64,000 nucleotides of DNA. It comes from Magnolia sinica (lineage: Eukaryota; Streptophyta; Magnoliopsida; Magnoliales; Magnoliaceae). Shown in pieces: positions 46,990 to 57,250 of the stretch (within the stretch, counting starts at the first letter, position 1; each line of letters opens with the position of its first letter). The notes beneath the pieces are model-generated. The model was not told the DNA's origin. It searched no databases and saw nothing but the letters and a program-made list of their open reading frames with translations. The DNA is taken from NCBI RefSeq assembly GCF_029962835.1, contig NC_080578.1:49221001-49285000 (forward strand). The letters run 5' to 3'. The position numbers and the translations under genes are program-made.

Positions 46990-47914
46990 AATATTTTAAT
47001 AATGTAGAAATATTATTATTATGATTTTACCACTTATATTCAAATATAAAAAATGGTCAGTCAAGTTACTTTTTTTTTTTTTAATCAAAGAGATTGTAAT
47101 TTGTAATTAGATTGTAATTTGTAATTATTGTATTTTTATGATATCTTACAGCTGGTAATTCTAATTAAATCAATTACTACCAACGTAGCTGCCTTCCCAT
47201 GTACTTTTTGTACAATTGTCTAAATATTGATGACTTATTAACCAAGCAAGTGGCATGCATGTATTATCACCTACAGTTGGTTTTTCCTCATGGGATCCAC
47301 CCTCATTGAGTTACCATCCAAATATCAGATTAGTTGAACAATCCTGGCCTTTGATTCTTAAACACTTGTTAGATTATCTAATAATCTCAGTTTTCGGTCC
47401 ATGATACATAAAATCCGGTACCCAATATTTGAATGGTTTCATTTGAATTATTTGTATACCAATGTAAACTCTGAGAGAGAGATGGGAAATTAATTGATAC
47501 TCTGCCTGCTTGCCTATGACGCTTGATATGCAGGCACTTAAAAATGGTATATTTTTGAAATATATTGACTCAAATTAAACAAATTAAATTGCAGAATCCA
47601 CCGTATCTTAGAAAATCATGACCTCTGAGTCGTAAACACTTGTTTGTTGAAATCAGACCATATGATAGGATTAATTTCTTAATGTCTAATATTTTTTCAT
47701 AAATCTGATATTGGATGATCAAGTGGGCATAATTTTTTCCTAAATCTAAACTGATACCCATAATTCAGACGGTTTAATTTGAACTAATTTTATGCCATGT
47801 ATGCAAGTCTCAAGTGCATGCGTATCGTCTATGATACTTCGCCAGAGTATCAAAGGTGTTTCTCGGGGAGGGATCCCGGGATATATATAATGGTAGGTTG
47901 TGGAGCCCAGCACT
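46990..47914. other. hAT upstream region, non-coding
   Basis: AT-rich sequence between LINE copy B and the first MITE, inside the large hAT element. It corresponds to the 5' leader or intron side of the transposase. No open frame with recognisable similarity was found. Confidence 0.4.
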
Positions 47915-48345
47915 GTGGGTCCCACCATGATGTATGTGTTTCATCCATGCCGTCCACCCATTCTTTCATATCATTTTATGATATGAGCCCAAAAATGAGT
48001 TTGATCCAAATCTCAAGTGGAACACATAGTGTTGATTGAACGCCCACCATTAAAAACTTTTTGGGAGCCACAAAAGTTTTGGATTAAGCTGATAACTATT
48101 TTGTCCCTTCGTCCAAGTCTTTATTACCTAATCAACAGGTTAGATGTCAAATAACCATTACAGTTGGCCCTAGGAGATTTTTAATGGTGTAATTCAATCA
48201 CTACTGTTTTCCCATGGTTTGGTCCACCTGAGATTTATATCTACTTCAAATTTGTGATCAAGCCCTAAAATTATATTTCAAAATGGATGGACGGCATAGA
48301 TAAAACACATACATCATGGTGGGCCCCACATGGCACCAACCACTA
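47915..48345. mobile_element. Hairpin MITE, GTGGGTCCCACC family, copy 1
   Basis: Inverted ends: GTGGGTCCCACCATGATG plus ATGTGTTTCATCCATGCCG on the left, and the reverse complement of GTGGGGCCCACCATGATG plus ATGTGTTTTATCTATGCCG on the right. Internal landmarks CTCAAGTGGA, ATTAAAAACTTTTTGGG, GACCTAATCAA-like and GGTCCACCTGAGATTTATAT are shared with copy 2 at 48480-48985 and the partial copy at 9830. The outermost TIR bases and target duplication could not be fixed. No coding capacity. Confidence 0.75.
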
Positions 48346-48465
48346 GGCACACGAAATCCCACGCCGAACTGAAAAATCTCTTGCTCCAGCATAGATTCCA
48401 AGGAGGGGCTTCACAGCCCATGCCTGAAATGACGTTTCAGAGCTCCCTTTTGACTGTTCTCTGGA

Positions 48466-48996
48466 AATGGATTGGCTACTCGTGGTCAGTGCTCTGTGGG
48501 CCCCATCATGATGTATGTGTTTCATCCATTCCGTCCATCTATTTTTCTAGATCAATTTATGGTAATATACAAAAAATGAGATATATCCCGGTCTCAAGTG
48601 GACCACATTATAGGAAACGGTGTTGAATGAACTTCGACCATTAAAAACTTTTTGGGGGCCATAAAAGTATTGGATCAAGTTGATCTTTTCCCCCCCCCCC
48701 CCGTCATCTGGGTCTTTATGACCTAATCAATAGATTGGATGTCAAATAAACAGTACAGTGGGCCTTGAGAGGATTTAAATGATGGATATCCAATCACTGT
48801 TGTTTTCCTGTGGTGTGGTCCACTTGAGATTTATATTCCTCTAATTTTTGGGATAAAGACCTAAAATGATATTTAAAAATGGATGAACGGAATGGATGAA
48901 ACATATACATCATGGTGGGGCCCACAGAGCACCGACCACCAGCTCCGGGGCTGGTGTTTTGGGGAGTAGGTAGCCAATCCGTATTCGTATTCTCTG
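48466..48996. mobile_element. Hairpin MITE, GTGGGCCCCATC family, copy 2
   Basis: The outer inverted ends extend further than in copy 1: GGATTGGCTACTC with GTGGTCAGTGCTCTGTGGG on the left (48468-48500) pairs with the right end (48905-48985), whose reverse complement reads GGATTGGCTACCTACTC and GGTGGTCGGTGCTCTGTGGG. The interior matches copy 1 block by block. A run of ten or more C at 48690-48701 is a local expansion. Target duplication not resolved. Confidence 0.75.
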
Positions 48997-49224
48997 AACA
49001 AAAACTGCAACCCCAGATCCATTCCATCGTTTCCACCTCCATCCTCCTACATCCTACCATTATTATAGTTGTTCTTGGACCCACGCTACAGGCAGATACG
49101 TGAGAGATCTAATCCATCCACTCATTAGGTGAGGCATCAGGCGGGCCATCACGGAACCCGATTTGAGATCCAAGCCACTCATCAGGTGGACCCCATTCTC
49201 CAACGGAATCAAGAAAGAGGAAAA

Positions 49225-49252
49225 AAGAAGAAGAAGAAGAAGAAGAAGAAGA
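49225..49252. repeat. (GAA)n microsatellite
   Basis: About nine GAA/AAG units in the GC-rich 5' part of the large hAT element, just before GATGATGTTGGTCGGGCGGG. Confidence 0.85.
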
Positions 49253-49658
49253 ACTCACCTTGATGATGTTGGTCGGGCGGGCGTGCGGCGAGCAGGGGCA
49301 GTGGGCTGGGTGGGAACCGTGGGGTAGAGATAGAGAAAGAGAAGAAAAGGGAGGCAGCCGTGTGGGTGGGGTGGGGTAGGGTTTTTAGTTTTTACGATTA
49401 TATATATATATATATAATATTTAAAAATATATAAAAACCTATTTCTAATGAGCCGAGTCGAGCTCGAGTTCGAGTTTCGAGTCGAGTCGAGTTAAAATGG
49501 CCCATGGTCGAACTCGGCTTGAACTTAACTCGAGCTAGAATATTTTAGCTTGACTCGGCCCGACTCAGCCATTCAAGCCGAGTCAATCCGAGCTGACTCG
49601 AGCCGAGTCGAGCAAGTTATTCGAGCTAGTTCGACTCGTGAACAGCTCTACCTGACCC

Positions 49659-50200
49659 CACACTTGATACATGACCCGCTGCCTCTCTGATCGATTGATG
49701 TGGCGAATCCGCCTTTTTCGAACCCATAAATCTTCCTCTGTTATCTGACCCACTCTGTCGAGATGAACTTCGATTTACTTTGAGAATGGATATTGTTGTT
49801 CCCGTTAGAGTATTTGAACTGTAGACTGAATCTTGCCTTTTGGACCTTTAGCTTTACACCTCCAAAACTTGCACCATTCAACAGTTGAATCGCCCTTTTG
49901 AGTTTGTCGACGGAGCTCATCCTCACTAGCACGAATCCCCTGTAAGCTCCATTTTGTTTATTTCTTGGCCTAACAACATCCATAATGGAGCCCGCCCTTC
50001 CGAACACCCTTTCGAAGTTTATCGGAGCCCATCCTTCTTGTTAATCTCTTACAAAAAGGGTTGGATATAAGCTTGCACCCTTTCCTTTCCGTAATACAGA
50101 ATCCTTTTTCCTCGTTACGACTTTCCATTCTTGTCCTTACTCCATTTTCCTTTCAGAGCTGCGAATCCCCGCAGTTCACGCCGGCATAGATGCCGAAGAT
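49659..50200 (-). pseudogene. LINE copy A ORF1, N-terminal RRM part
   Basis: This is the continuation of copy A beyond the hAT insertion. The frame 49741-50007 reads MFGRAGSIMDVVRPRNKQNG then AYRGFVLVRMSS, the RNP1-bearing half of an RRM, matching copy B's YRGFALVRM at 46342-46653. A stop near 50040 separates it from the upstream FVRD-like residues of the RNP2 strand. The element's 5' end is near 50160-50220, where similarity stops. Confidence 0.75.
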
Positions 50201-50499
50201 CGAAGCTATGATTTATGGATGTGACATTGTGGCCTGTCACAATGACGTGGCTTTTATAGATGCATCACTCTTTTGAAGTGTCAGGGAATTATAAAAATAA
50301 AACTGTATAATATTAACTTATTGATGTTTAAAATTCCAGAACCAACAATACTAAACACAATATTGCGAACTTTTTTGGCTTGTCAGTGTTATTACTTATT
50401 ATTAATTTTTTATGCCATTCAAAAAAAAAAAAATTGGACGAATTTCTGAAAATTTATTAAAGTTAGTTATCCATAGAGGCAATGGATAACAATTGCGGT
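50201..50499. other. Spacer after the LINE 5' end
   Basis: AT-rich non-coding sequence with a poly-A run at 50420-50432. No target duplication partner for LINE copy A's tail was found here. Confidence 0.4.
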
Positions 50500-50960
50500 T
50501 TAAAGTGAGGATTTAGAAATGCTACTTTTAGCTAGGGAATCTGCAGCAGGATTGGCAGCCCTATCAACTACAATGGAAGCAGTCTGCCCAACGGCAGCCT
50601 TTCAACTCAATAGAAGCAGTCTGCAGCACAGCAGCCCTAGCAAGGATTTTGTTGAAAATATGGCTTCTTCTCCAAGGGACCATATGGGAGAAGTTCAAGC
50701 AATTGCATTTTTTAATCTCCTTCCACCAAAAGCTGACTGTTGAATGATTCCATACTAAGCTTAATGCCCGTGAGGATAGCTTCCATCTCAGTTTTATTTG
50801 AGTTGCTAACACTGAATGGACTGGAAAAGGCCCTTCTAAGTTCTAACTACTCCATGCTCGTCCAGGACCACTTTACTGATGCTCTATGGCCTGACATTCC
50901 CATTGGAGCACCCGACAGTGACAAAATCTTCAGCTTCTACCAATTTGCGGGAGGTGGCTT
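50500..50960 (-). pseudogene. RNase H-like (RVT_3) retroelement fragment
   Basis: On the minus strand, scattered frames read KTEMEAILTGIKLSMESF, QLLVEGD-like residues, and near the end VDRAANPAADSLAKSS. This is the order E-x-x-A-hydrophobic...LxVEGDS...ANxxADxLAK of the RNase H domain at the C terminus of some plant LINE polyproteins. Stops and frameshifts are numerous. It is unrelated to the two L1 copies nearby, which lack RNase H. Confidence 0.6.
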
Positions 50961-51098
50961 GACATTGGGTGCTCTACAGAAGCTATCAAACTTATCAATA
51001 TTCAACATATTAATATTTGGGATGTTTCTGGAGGCAAATCTTGGATGGTACCTTGTCTGTGAATTGAGTGTGTAGAGAAAGGCAGGCATTATTTGCGA

Positions 51099-51270
51099 TT
51101 TGATATGGAGAAAGCCTTTGGTTATGTAAATTGGAAGTTCATGGGCTATATGTTGAGAAGATTGGGATTTTAGGTTAGGTGGAGGTGGATGTTTGAATTA
51201 TTTGATTCAGCTTATTTCTCGATTTTGGGCATCTTCTTATAGGGTTGTTGGGTATCTTCCAAGTGTAAAG
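51099..51270 (+). pseudogene. LINE reverse transcriptase fragment
   Basis: The forward frame reads FDMEKAFGYVNWKFMGYMLRR, then LGF, a TAG, VRWRWMFELFDSAYFSIL and a second TAG. This matches the RT palm start KLDMEKAYDHVNW...FLxYMLxRLGFGxxWRxWI...SAYFSILxNG of L1-type elements. It is only about 55 residues long with two in-frame stops, on the opposite strand to LINE copies A and B. Confidence 0.75.
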
Positions 51271-51975
51271 CCTTTGGCATTTGAAAAGTACTCATCAAAG
51301 GAGAATTGCTACTCTCCATAAGTATGTTGTATGAAGTTAGGAACAGATCCCAAATTAGGATTTGGTGGGATCGTTCATGCAACACTAGTATGCTTTGTCA
51401 AAATTTTGTCACTGTACACATCCTCGAACAATAACTGAGTGCTGCATTTTAGAGCTAGGAAGGGAAGTGGTATTGTACCTTTGCTTTTGAAGAAGCATTT
51501 GAGGAGAAGAACATGGTTAAGTGACTCCATGACTCTGATCAACTCATGTAGTCTCAAGTTGAGTTGTGACTCGCTGGAGTTGTGGGTTACTTGGGGTATC
51601 AATCTGGAGTCAACTTGGATGAGTCGTACAAGTTGTAGAGTTCATTGGGTTGGAGGGATGTCTTCGCAATACAAAGCCCATTTCTCTAAGTAGGCTTAGT
51701 AGGTCCTTGATACTTGGGAGACTTTCTTGGTGAAATAGTTTTTGGACTTCCCATCTGGAGATGGAGGAGCTGTAATATTAAGAGTTACGTGGTCCTTAGT
51801 TTGGTCGTATCAGCACATGGGTTGTATCAGCACCTGGGTTGTTGCTCTGGGGTGGCTTGTTGGAAAAGACAAGATCCTGAGTATCAATCATGAAGTAGGA
51901 AGATGCCGGCTGGAGAGAGCAGAGATGGGAGAAGAAAGATCTCACTGAGAAGGAGGACTTATCTTTCTTCCATAT

Positions 51976-52165
51976 AATTATGTCGTTTGCATAGCAAAGG
52001 AAATAGTGGATTCTACAAAGTAGTTATTCTCTAACACAAGATATGAGGTGACCATTGTTTAATAAATATAATATTTTCACTTGCTATTCAAACAAAACTC
52101 CTAAAATGAAACCCATTTTTCAATTGTGCTCATGGAAATAATTATTGAATAAATTATAACTTTTT
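51976..52165. repeat. Diverged direct repeat, left copy
   Basis: Sequence GGATTCTACAAAGTAGTTATT, then TCTCTAACACAAGATATGAG, ATGACCATTGTTTAAT-like and ATTCAAACAAAACTCC aligns in order with 53221-53415. The pair brackets about 1.05 kb that includes the zf-RVT fragment. Confidence 0.6.
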
Positions 52166-52399
52166 CTTTTCCCTTAGATTTCACGTATTAAATGGCTTGT
52201 TGTTCATTCCTTCCACAATTATAAGAAAAATAAAAAATAAAAAATAAAAACTACCTATAGAAAAACTGGACCCATTTTTCATGCCCACACCACTTCCACA
52301 AATCAAATGTGCCACTAGGCATTCCTAGAATCACCCAAACCATCCTAAGTAGCTCCTCTCCAAACCTCTAAAGCCAATGAACAGGTTGTTCTTACTTAT

Positions 52400-52930
52400 A
52401 GTTCCACATTTGCCTGGCTAGTTGCTAACAAGAGAATTCTCACGATTGACAATCTGAGTAAAAGAGGAATGGTTCTCCCCAACATTTGTCTTTGCTGCAT
52501 GAAGAACGCGGAGTCCATCGACCATCTAATGCTTCACTGTCCTTTCATTTTGGTTTTATGGGCTGATTTTGCCGGGCAGTTCAATGTTCACTGGTGCATT
52601 TCCGGCTCTGTGGACCTCTAGCTTAAGGCTTGGCACGGTATCAAGCTTGGGAAGTTAAAGACGCAGATCTGGAGAATGTCAATCCTCGCCATCTGGTGGT
52701 CCGTCTAGCTAGAGAGAAACCATAGGTGTTTCAGAAACTGTTCCTCCTCAGCTGAGTCAGTCTCCTTCAAAGCTCTTAATCTAGTGATTGAATGGGCCAC
52801 TTATATGGATGCGTTAAGGGAAGTCGACTTTACGTCTCTTTTTGCTATTTCCTTTGTTCCTCCTGTTCTTTTAGCTTTGTATCCTTCTTTTTTCTTATTA
52901 TATTCTCGTCAATTCTCACAAAAAAACACA
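52400..52930 (+). pseudogene. LINE zf-RVT C-terminal fragment
   Basis: Frames read TFAWLVANKRILTIDNLSKRG, MVLPNICLCCMKNAESIDHL, LHCPF and, further on, IWRMSILAIWWSV, a TAG, LERNHRCFRN. This is the zf-RVT zinc-binding region plus the WWxxWxERNxRCF motif found at the end of plant L1 ORF2 (compare 40811-41308). The last part, 52784-53059, stays open. It probably belongs to the same plus-strand LINE as the RT fragment at 51099, with the intervening part lost. Confidence 0.8.
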
Positions 52931-53220
52931 AAAGGTCAAATCAATGAAAAACCCTTTTCCATTTTTCTAGATTTCCATGGTTCTCCTTGTGTGCAAACAT
53001 GTATGAACAACGTGGAATTGTCAAAGGAGGTTTTCTTAGAGCAAAGTAAAGGTGATTGAATTAGGGCCTTGATCCTTAACACAATTTGTGGAATTAGGTA
53101 GAAAATATTTCAGTGGTCAATGGAGTGGGGAGGTTGGGTGTATGAGATGTTTAGATTAGAGGAATCTGTTAGAAATGTAGGGAACGGAAATGGATTTTCC
53201 ATGATTTGACCTGCAGTGTT

Positions 53221-53415
53221 CTTTGGATAACAAAGAAAAGAGTGGATTCTATAAAACAATCATTTAACTTATCCATAGTTATGATTCTCTAGTACAATAA
53301 ATGATGTGATTGTTGTCTAATTAATATGAAAATTTTACTTGATATTCAAACGAACCCTGAAAAATGGAGCATGTTCAAGTAGTACTTGTGAAAATAATAA
53401 TTGGATAATTATTTG
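53221..53415. repeat. Diverged direct repeat, right copy
   Basis: Partner of 51976-52165: GTGGATTCTATAAAACAATCA, TTCTCTAGTACAATAAATGA, TGTGATTGTTGTCTAATTAA and ATTCAAACGAACCCTGA occur in the same order. Identity is roughly three quarters by eye, with indels. Confidence 0.6.
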
Positions 53416-53417
53416 GA

Positions 53418-54090
53418 CCAAAACAAAGTATATGGAGTGCAATTCTAGTAACAATAGTAGTGAAAATGAGGAATTAGTTAAGATTGCTAGCCAAGAAGTT
53501 TCCTAAAATGACCACTTTCATTACCTTGGGTCAATAATTCATGAGAGTGGAGATTGAGAAGGATGTTGCGCATGAGTTCAAGCTGGGTGAAAGAAATGGA
53601 GATGCATCTATGGAGTTTTATGTGATCGTTGTGTACCACTCAAACTGAAAGAATTTTTTTTTATAGGATAGTAATAAGACTACCCATGCTTTATGAGATG
53701 AATGTTGGACAATTACGAATAACATATTCATAGGATGAATGTAGCTGAAATGAGGATGTTGACATGGATGAGTGGTGAGATGAGGAAGGATAGGATTAAA
53801 GATGTATGCATTTGAGGGAGCTTCAAAGTAGCACCAACATGTAATAAGATAAGGAAGTGTAGACTTAGATGGGTTTGGTCACATGCAATAGAGACCAAGC
53901 ATTGTGCAGGTTAGGAGTGAGTTGGTGCAAGTTGAAGGTTCTAAAAGGGCATGGAAAGACACAAAAGGATGCGGATGGAGGTAGTAAGAAAAGACTTGAT
54001 TACCTATTGTCTAACTGAAAATATGGCCCTTGATAGAGTGGAGCGGCAGAATAAGATTCATGTAGTTGACCCCTATTAATTGGGATGTGG
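53418..54090 (+). pseudogene. RTE-type non-LTR retrotransposon C terminus
   Basis: Frames read TKTKYMECNSSNN, HFHYLGSIIHESG, KKWRC...GVLCD-like, CVPLKLKE, MLYEMNVGQLR-like, HRMNVAEMRMLTWMSG, DRIKDVCI, then VGSELVQVEGS, MEVVRKDLI and LTENMALDRVEW with RNKIHVVDP. This is the characteristic post-RT tail of plant RTE-clade elements (WxGHVxRR, GRP, WxEVVRKD). Several stops and frameshifts; the RT core itself is absent. Confidence 0.8.
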
Positions 54091-54189
54091 CTTAGATTAT
54101 TATTCTTAGTGTTGTTGTTTCATATTTTACCCTTGATAGATGATGTAGTTTTCCCTTGAATTCCCAATATCCAAATATAGCCTTGGGGG

Positions 54190-54628
54190 TCGTTTGGCAG
54201 CGTGGATTTGAGGATTTTTGAGTGCGTTGGCAGTGTGGATTTGGAGGTATTTGAAATACACAGTTTTTCTGTGTTTTGAAATCTCTCCCTTTTGCTGTGA
54301 TTCAGAATCAAATGCCTTTTTTTCCCCTCTTTTTTAAATGCAGGAGATTCACACATGTAACAAGGGTGTTTGCTAGGCTACTAATCTGTTGTACACATGG
54401 CACACTGATGAACCCCAAAACAATCAAATTAGCAGCTGCATTACTAAAATTACGCTAATAAAATGATCCAAATAGTCCAAACATTGACCATGTAAATTGA
54501 CAGTTAAAAAATGTTGGTAGTCGCTCGTTTGTGATCCTATGCTTGTGGCCTATCTGAAGCTCGGAATTTTGTCAATTTTGGCTAATGTATATATTTTAAT
54601 GGGTTTATTACAATTATTCTGCCAAATA

Positions 54629-54679
<51 letters not shown>

Positions 54680-54915
54680 TTTGGGATATCAAAGTTGATT
54701 GGAGGGCGGGCGGACCCAGATGCTGCTCACCATGGAAGCAATTTAGCAATCAAATCAAATTCTTGTAAATATGCTACACAATTTCAATGCAATGCTATTT
54801 TTGGATTTCAGCGCATTTAGAGGACAAGCTACCAAACACAAGTCATGATTTAGAATCACCTTGATTTGTGATTTGGAATCCAATACATTTCAAATAAAAG
54901 CCCCAAATGGGCCCT
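54190..54915. mobile_element. Possible TIR element around a CA repeat
   Basis: The left end GGGGGTCGTTTGGCAGCGTGG (54186-54206) and the right end, whose reverse complement reads GGGCCCATTTGGGGC, are similar. Inner segments GGATTTGGAGGTATTTGAAAT and its inverted counterpart near 54870-54895 pair partially. A CCTT flank on both sides is suggestive but too short to prove a duplication. The interior has the (CA)n tract. Confidence 0.4.
54630..54676. repeat. (CA)n microsatellite
   Basis: An uninterrupted run of about 23 CA units. Confidence 0.95.
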
Positions 54916-55048
54916 TCAGGTTTGGACGATTTCTCATTAACCTAATTATTTTTATTTTTTCTGTTTCTCTCTCTTTTGATTGTTTTTTCTATAAGATTAC
55001 TGTTACCCATAAATAAAATCAACGTAGTTTATTGTGATCACAATTCTT

Positions 55049-55490
55049 ACTAGGGTTGTCAAGGGGGACCAGGACCTGCAGGTACACGATGGACTCAGAC
55101 CTGGTTAAGATTGGGTCTATTGGGTTTGGGTTGGGTCCGCTATCTTGGACTTGGTTAAAATCGGGTTAGATCAGGACTAGTTGATTTGAATAATAATATT
55201 ATGTTTAATTGTTAAGTGGAATGACGTTCGCTAAGCCAGATGCATGTAAGAGCCTGTTTTCATTGTGCACGTGTCAAAGTGGCACATGTGTGATGTAATC
55301 CATCGATTCTGGTGGTCTCAACCATGTAGATGCCTGTATTTGACGTGGACCCGACCTGGCCCAAGGTCCAAAGACCTGATTGGCACCTGACCCAATCGGA
55401 TCTGGTTCCCAGACGCTAAAGACCGGAACCTGATCAGGCCTGGGCCTTGGAACTCTAGGACTCGGTCCAGATCCTTGACAACCTCTCACA
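55049..55490. mobile_element. Candidate hAT-like TIR element
   Basis: The left end TAGGGTTGTCAAGG (55051) and the right end, whose reverse complement reads GAGGTTGTCAAGGATCTGG, form inverted termini. Both inner flanks repeat GGACCAGGACCTG / GACCTGGCCC / TGGGTCCG-type phrases rich in GGACC and GGTCC. The 8-bp duplication expected for hAT is not evident (ATTCTTAC versus TCACAATA). Confidence 0.5.
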
Positions 55491-55499
55491 ATAATCATA

Positions 55500-56030
55500 T
55501 CACAATGCCAATTTTCTGAACAAACAGCCTCAATGTGTTCATCTGACCGTCTCAGAAGCTGTCAAACTTGAAAAAAGGAAAACAAAACAAGAACAGTCGG
55601 ATTAGTTTACACGATAGGCTCAGTCATCCATATATTTAGACATCACTTGAAGACTGTAATGGCCCCTGTCAAGTCCAAATCAAGGTAGTCTGCTATGTGA
55701 GAAGTCAAAAGCACAAAGGTGCGTCATCCATATTAGTTGTAGTGGTGAAGGTGGTGGTAGCGTTAGTTAAAAATGTCAGGAAAGCGACCCACTATGATGC
55801 TCAGATACGTGTGCCATGGGTGTGGCATGGATGATGGTAGCATTTGAGACGGTATGATATGGATGTAACCTTCTTGGAAGTATTTGGTATTATAGGCAAC
55901 CTGTAACATGGAATATATGTGGTTGTGGGCAGTAATTTAAATATCAGTATCAATGCATGTCTCACACTTGGTATATGGAGACATTTTGGTATTGCATGGC
56001 AAATATGGGTTGCAATGCCCGTTATGATTG

Positions 56031-56064
<34 letters not shown>

Positions 56065-57250
56065 AGACTTGTTTGTCATGGGCTGTTAGGGATAGTGGTT
56101 ATGACTTGGTAGCGTGTAATGGTCACCATCATTACCGTATGTGACCATTTTGAAATATCTTAAACGTATTGTGGTATGTAATGCTGTTTGAGAGAAACAT
56201 TTGGAAGTGGGATGTAATGCTGTTTGAGGGAAACATTTGAAAATGTTGGAATTTTTCAATAAAAATTTAAAATAAACACTTGGAATTCAAAAAAGCATAA
56301 GAAACAAGTATGCACAAGAAGTTTGCTTTTTATGTGATCGTAAACTATGCACTGTCCAATGCAATTATATCCAAAATGTGTTCGTATAATTTATAAATCA
56401 TACAAATACAAGTATAAAAACTGATTCCCCAAATAAATTTAAGAGAAAATGGATTTTTGTGGGTTTTTTTTTTTTTTTTTTTTGAATTTCCAGTAGAGGA
56501 ATGTATTGCAATGTGTTGCCAATACATATAGCAATGTTTATATGATGATACAAGGGAATTTTATAAAGGGTTTTTGGCAAAATATTGTAATGAATCAACG
56601 TATTGCGGTATTACATTACATATTGCGATATATCGACAATACATGCATTGCGATATTTTGTGCTATATAAGAGAATTTAATAACTCTCTCATCGGCATGG
56701 CATTGGCCACGTGCCACATTGGTGGTATTCACCGATATACCACAATTGAATGACTGGTAGGATCTTTGTCATGTAATCAAGGAATATTCTTTAAGGCGTG
56801 TCCCGAGGATGTTATCCAGAAATTCTTCCACTCAGGTGGGCCATCGTGCATAGAAGTGAGTGGGCCATCGTGCATAGAAGGGAATGGGTGGTGAGAAAAA
56901 CTTGTTTTATCCTTTCCATTTTTTTTTTTTGTACATGTGGAATTACTTAGAACTGAAACAGCCAATTTTTGAGCCAGAAGATCTCCTCCGTACGGCTTGC
57001 TTTACGGAAAGCTCAAATCTCACGCGTGTGCCATATTGGGTTGTGTGTTTATATGTGAATAGGCCAAGCTTCTATAGAGAATTTATCTCATATTGGTTAA
57101 ATGAAATAATCAATATAATTTTTGAATTTCAAAATAAAATATTAAATAAATTTTTTTGTTTTTCCTCCAAGATAGTTTTGAAAATTGAAAAGTGGATGAT
57201 GTGATCTTTTGTGGTTTATAAACTTTCTTAAGATTAGCTAACTTATAAAA
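55500..57250. other. Non-coding stretch with microsatellites
   Basis: No gene is supported. A (CT)n run lies at 56034-56063, a poly-T run at 56466-56482, and a tandem phrase ATCGTGCATAGAAG...GGGCCATCG is duplicated at 56840-56880. Between 56575 and 56660, ATATTGCGATAT-type phrases recur four times. Confidence 0.45.

Larger units (their letters stand above)
37209..49658. mobile_element. Large hAT element with decayed transposase, 12.4 kb with nested insertions
   Basis: The element runs 37217-49650. The left end is TAGAGGTGGGCATCGAGCC and the right end in reverse complement is TAGAGCTGTTCACGAGTCGA. It has the exact 8-bp duplication CCTGACCC (37209-37216, 49651-49658). Both subterminal zones (37225-37395, 49450-49640) carry GAGTCGAGCTCGAG repeats. 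A hAT transposase lies on the minus strand at 37562-39648. A full-length LINE (40670-46976) and two hairpin MITEs (47915-48345, 48480-48985) are inserted upstream of it. Without the LINE the element is about 6.1 kb. It is itself inserted in ORF1 of LINE copy A. Confidence 0.88.
30581..50200 (-). mobile_element. L1-type LINE (copy A), host of three insertions
   Basis: This is a plant L1-clade element read right to left. It has ORF1 with an RNA-recognition motif (49741-50040) and DUF4283-like region (36380-37216), then ORF2 with endonuclease, RT and zf-RVT (34233 down to about 30690). The 3' end is an (AAT)n tail seen as ATT repeats at 30550-30578. Subtracting the insertions at 34744-35460, 36507-36868 and 37217-49650 with their target duplications leaves about 6.1 kb, the expected full length. 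The 5' end is near 50160-50220. The element's own target duplication could not be identified. Confidence 0.8.
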
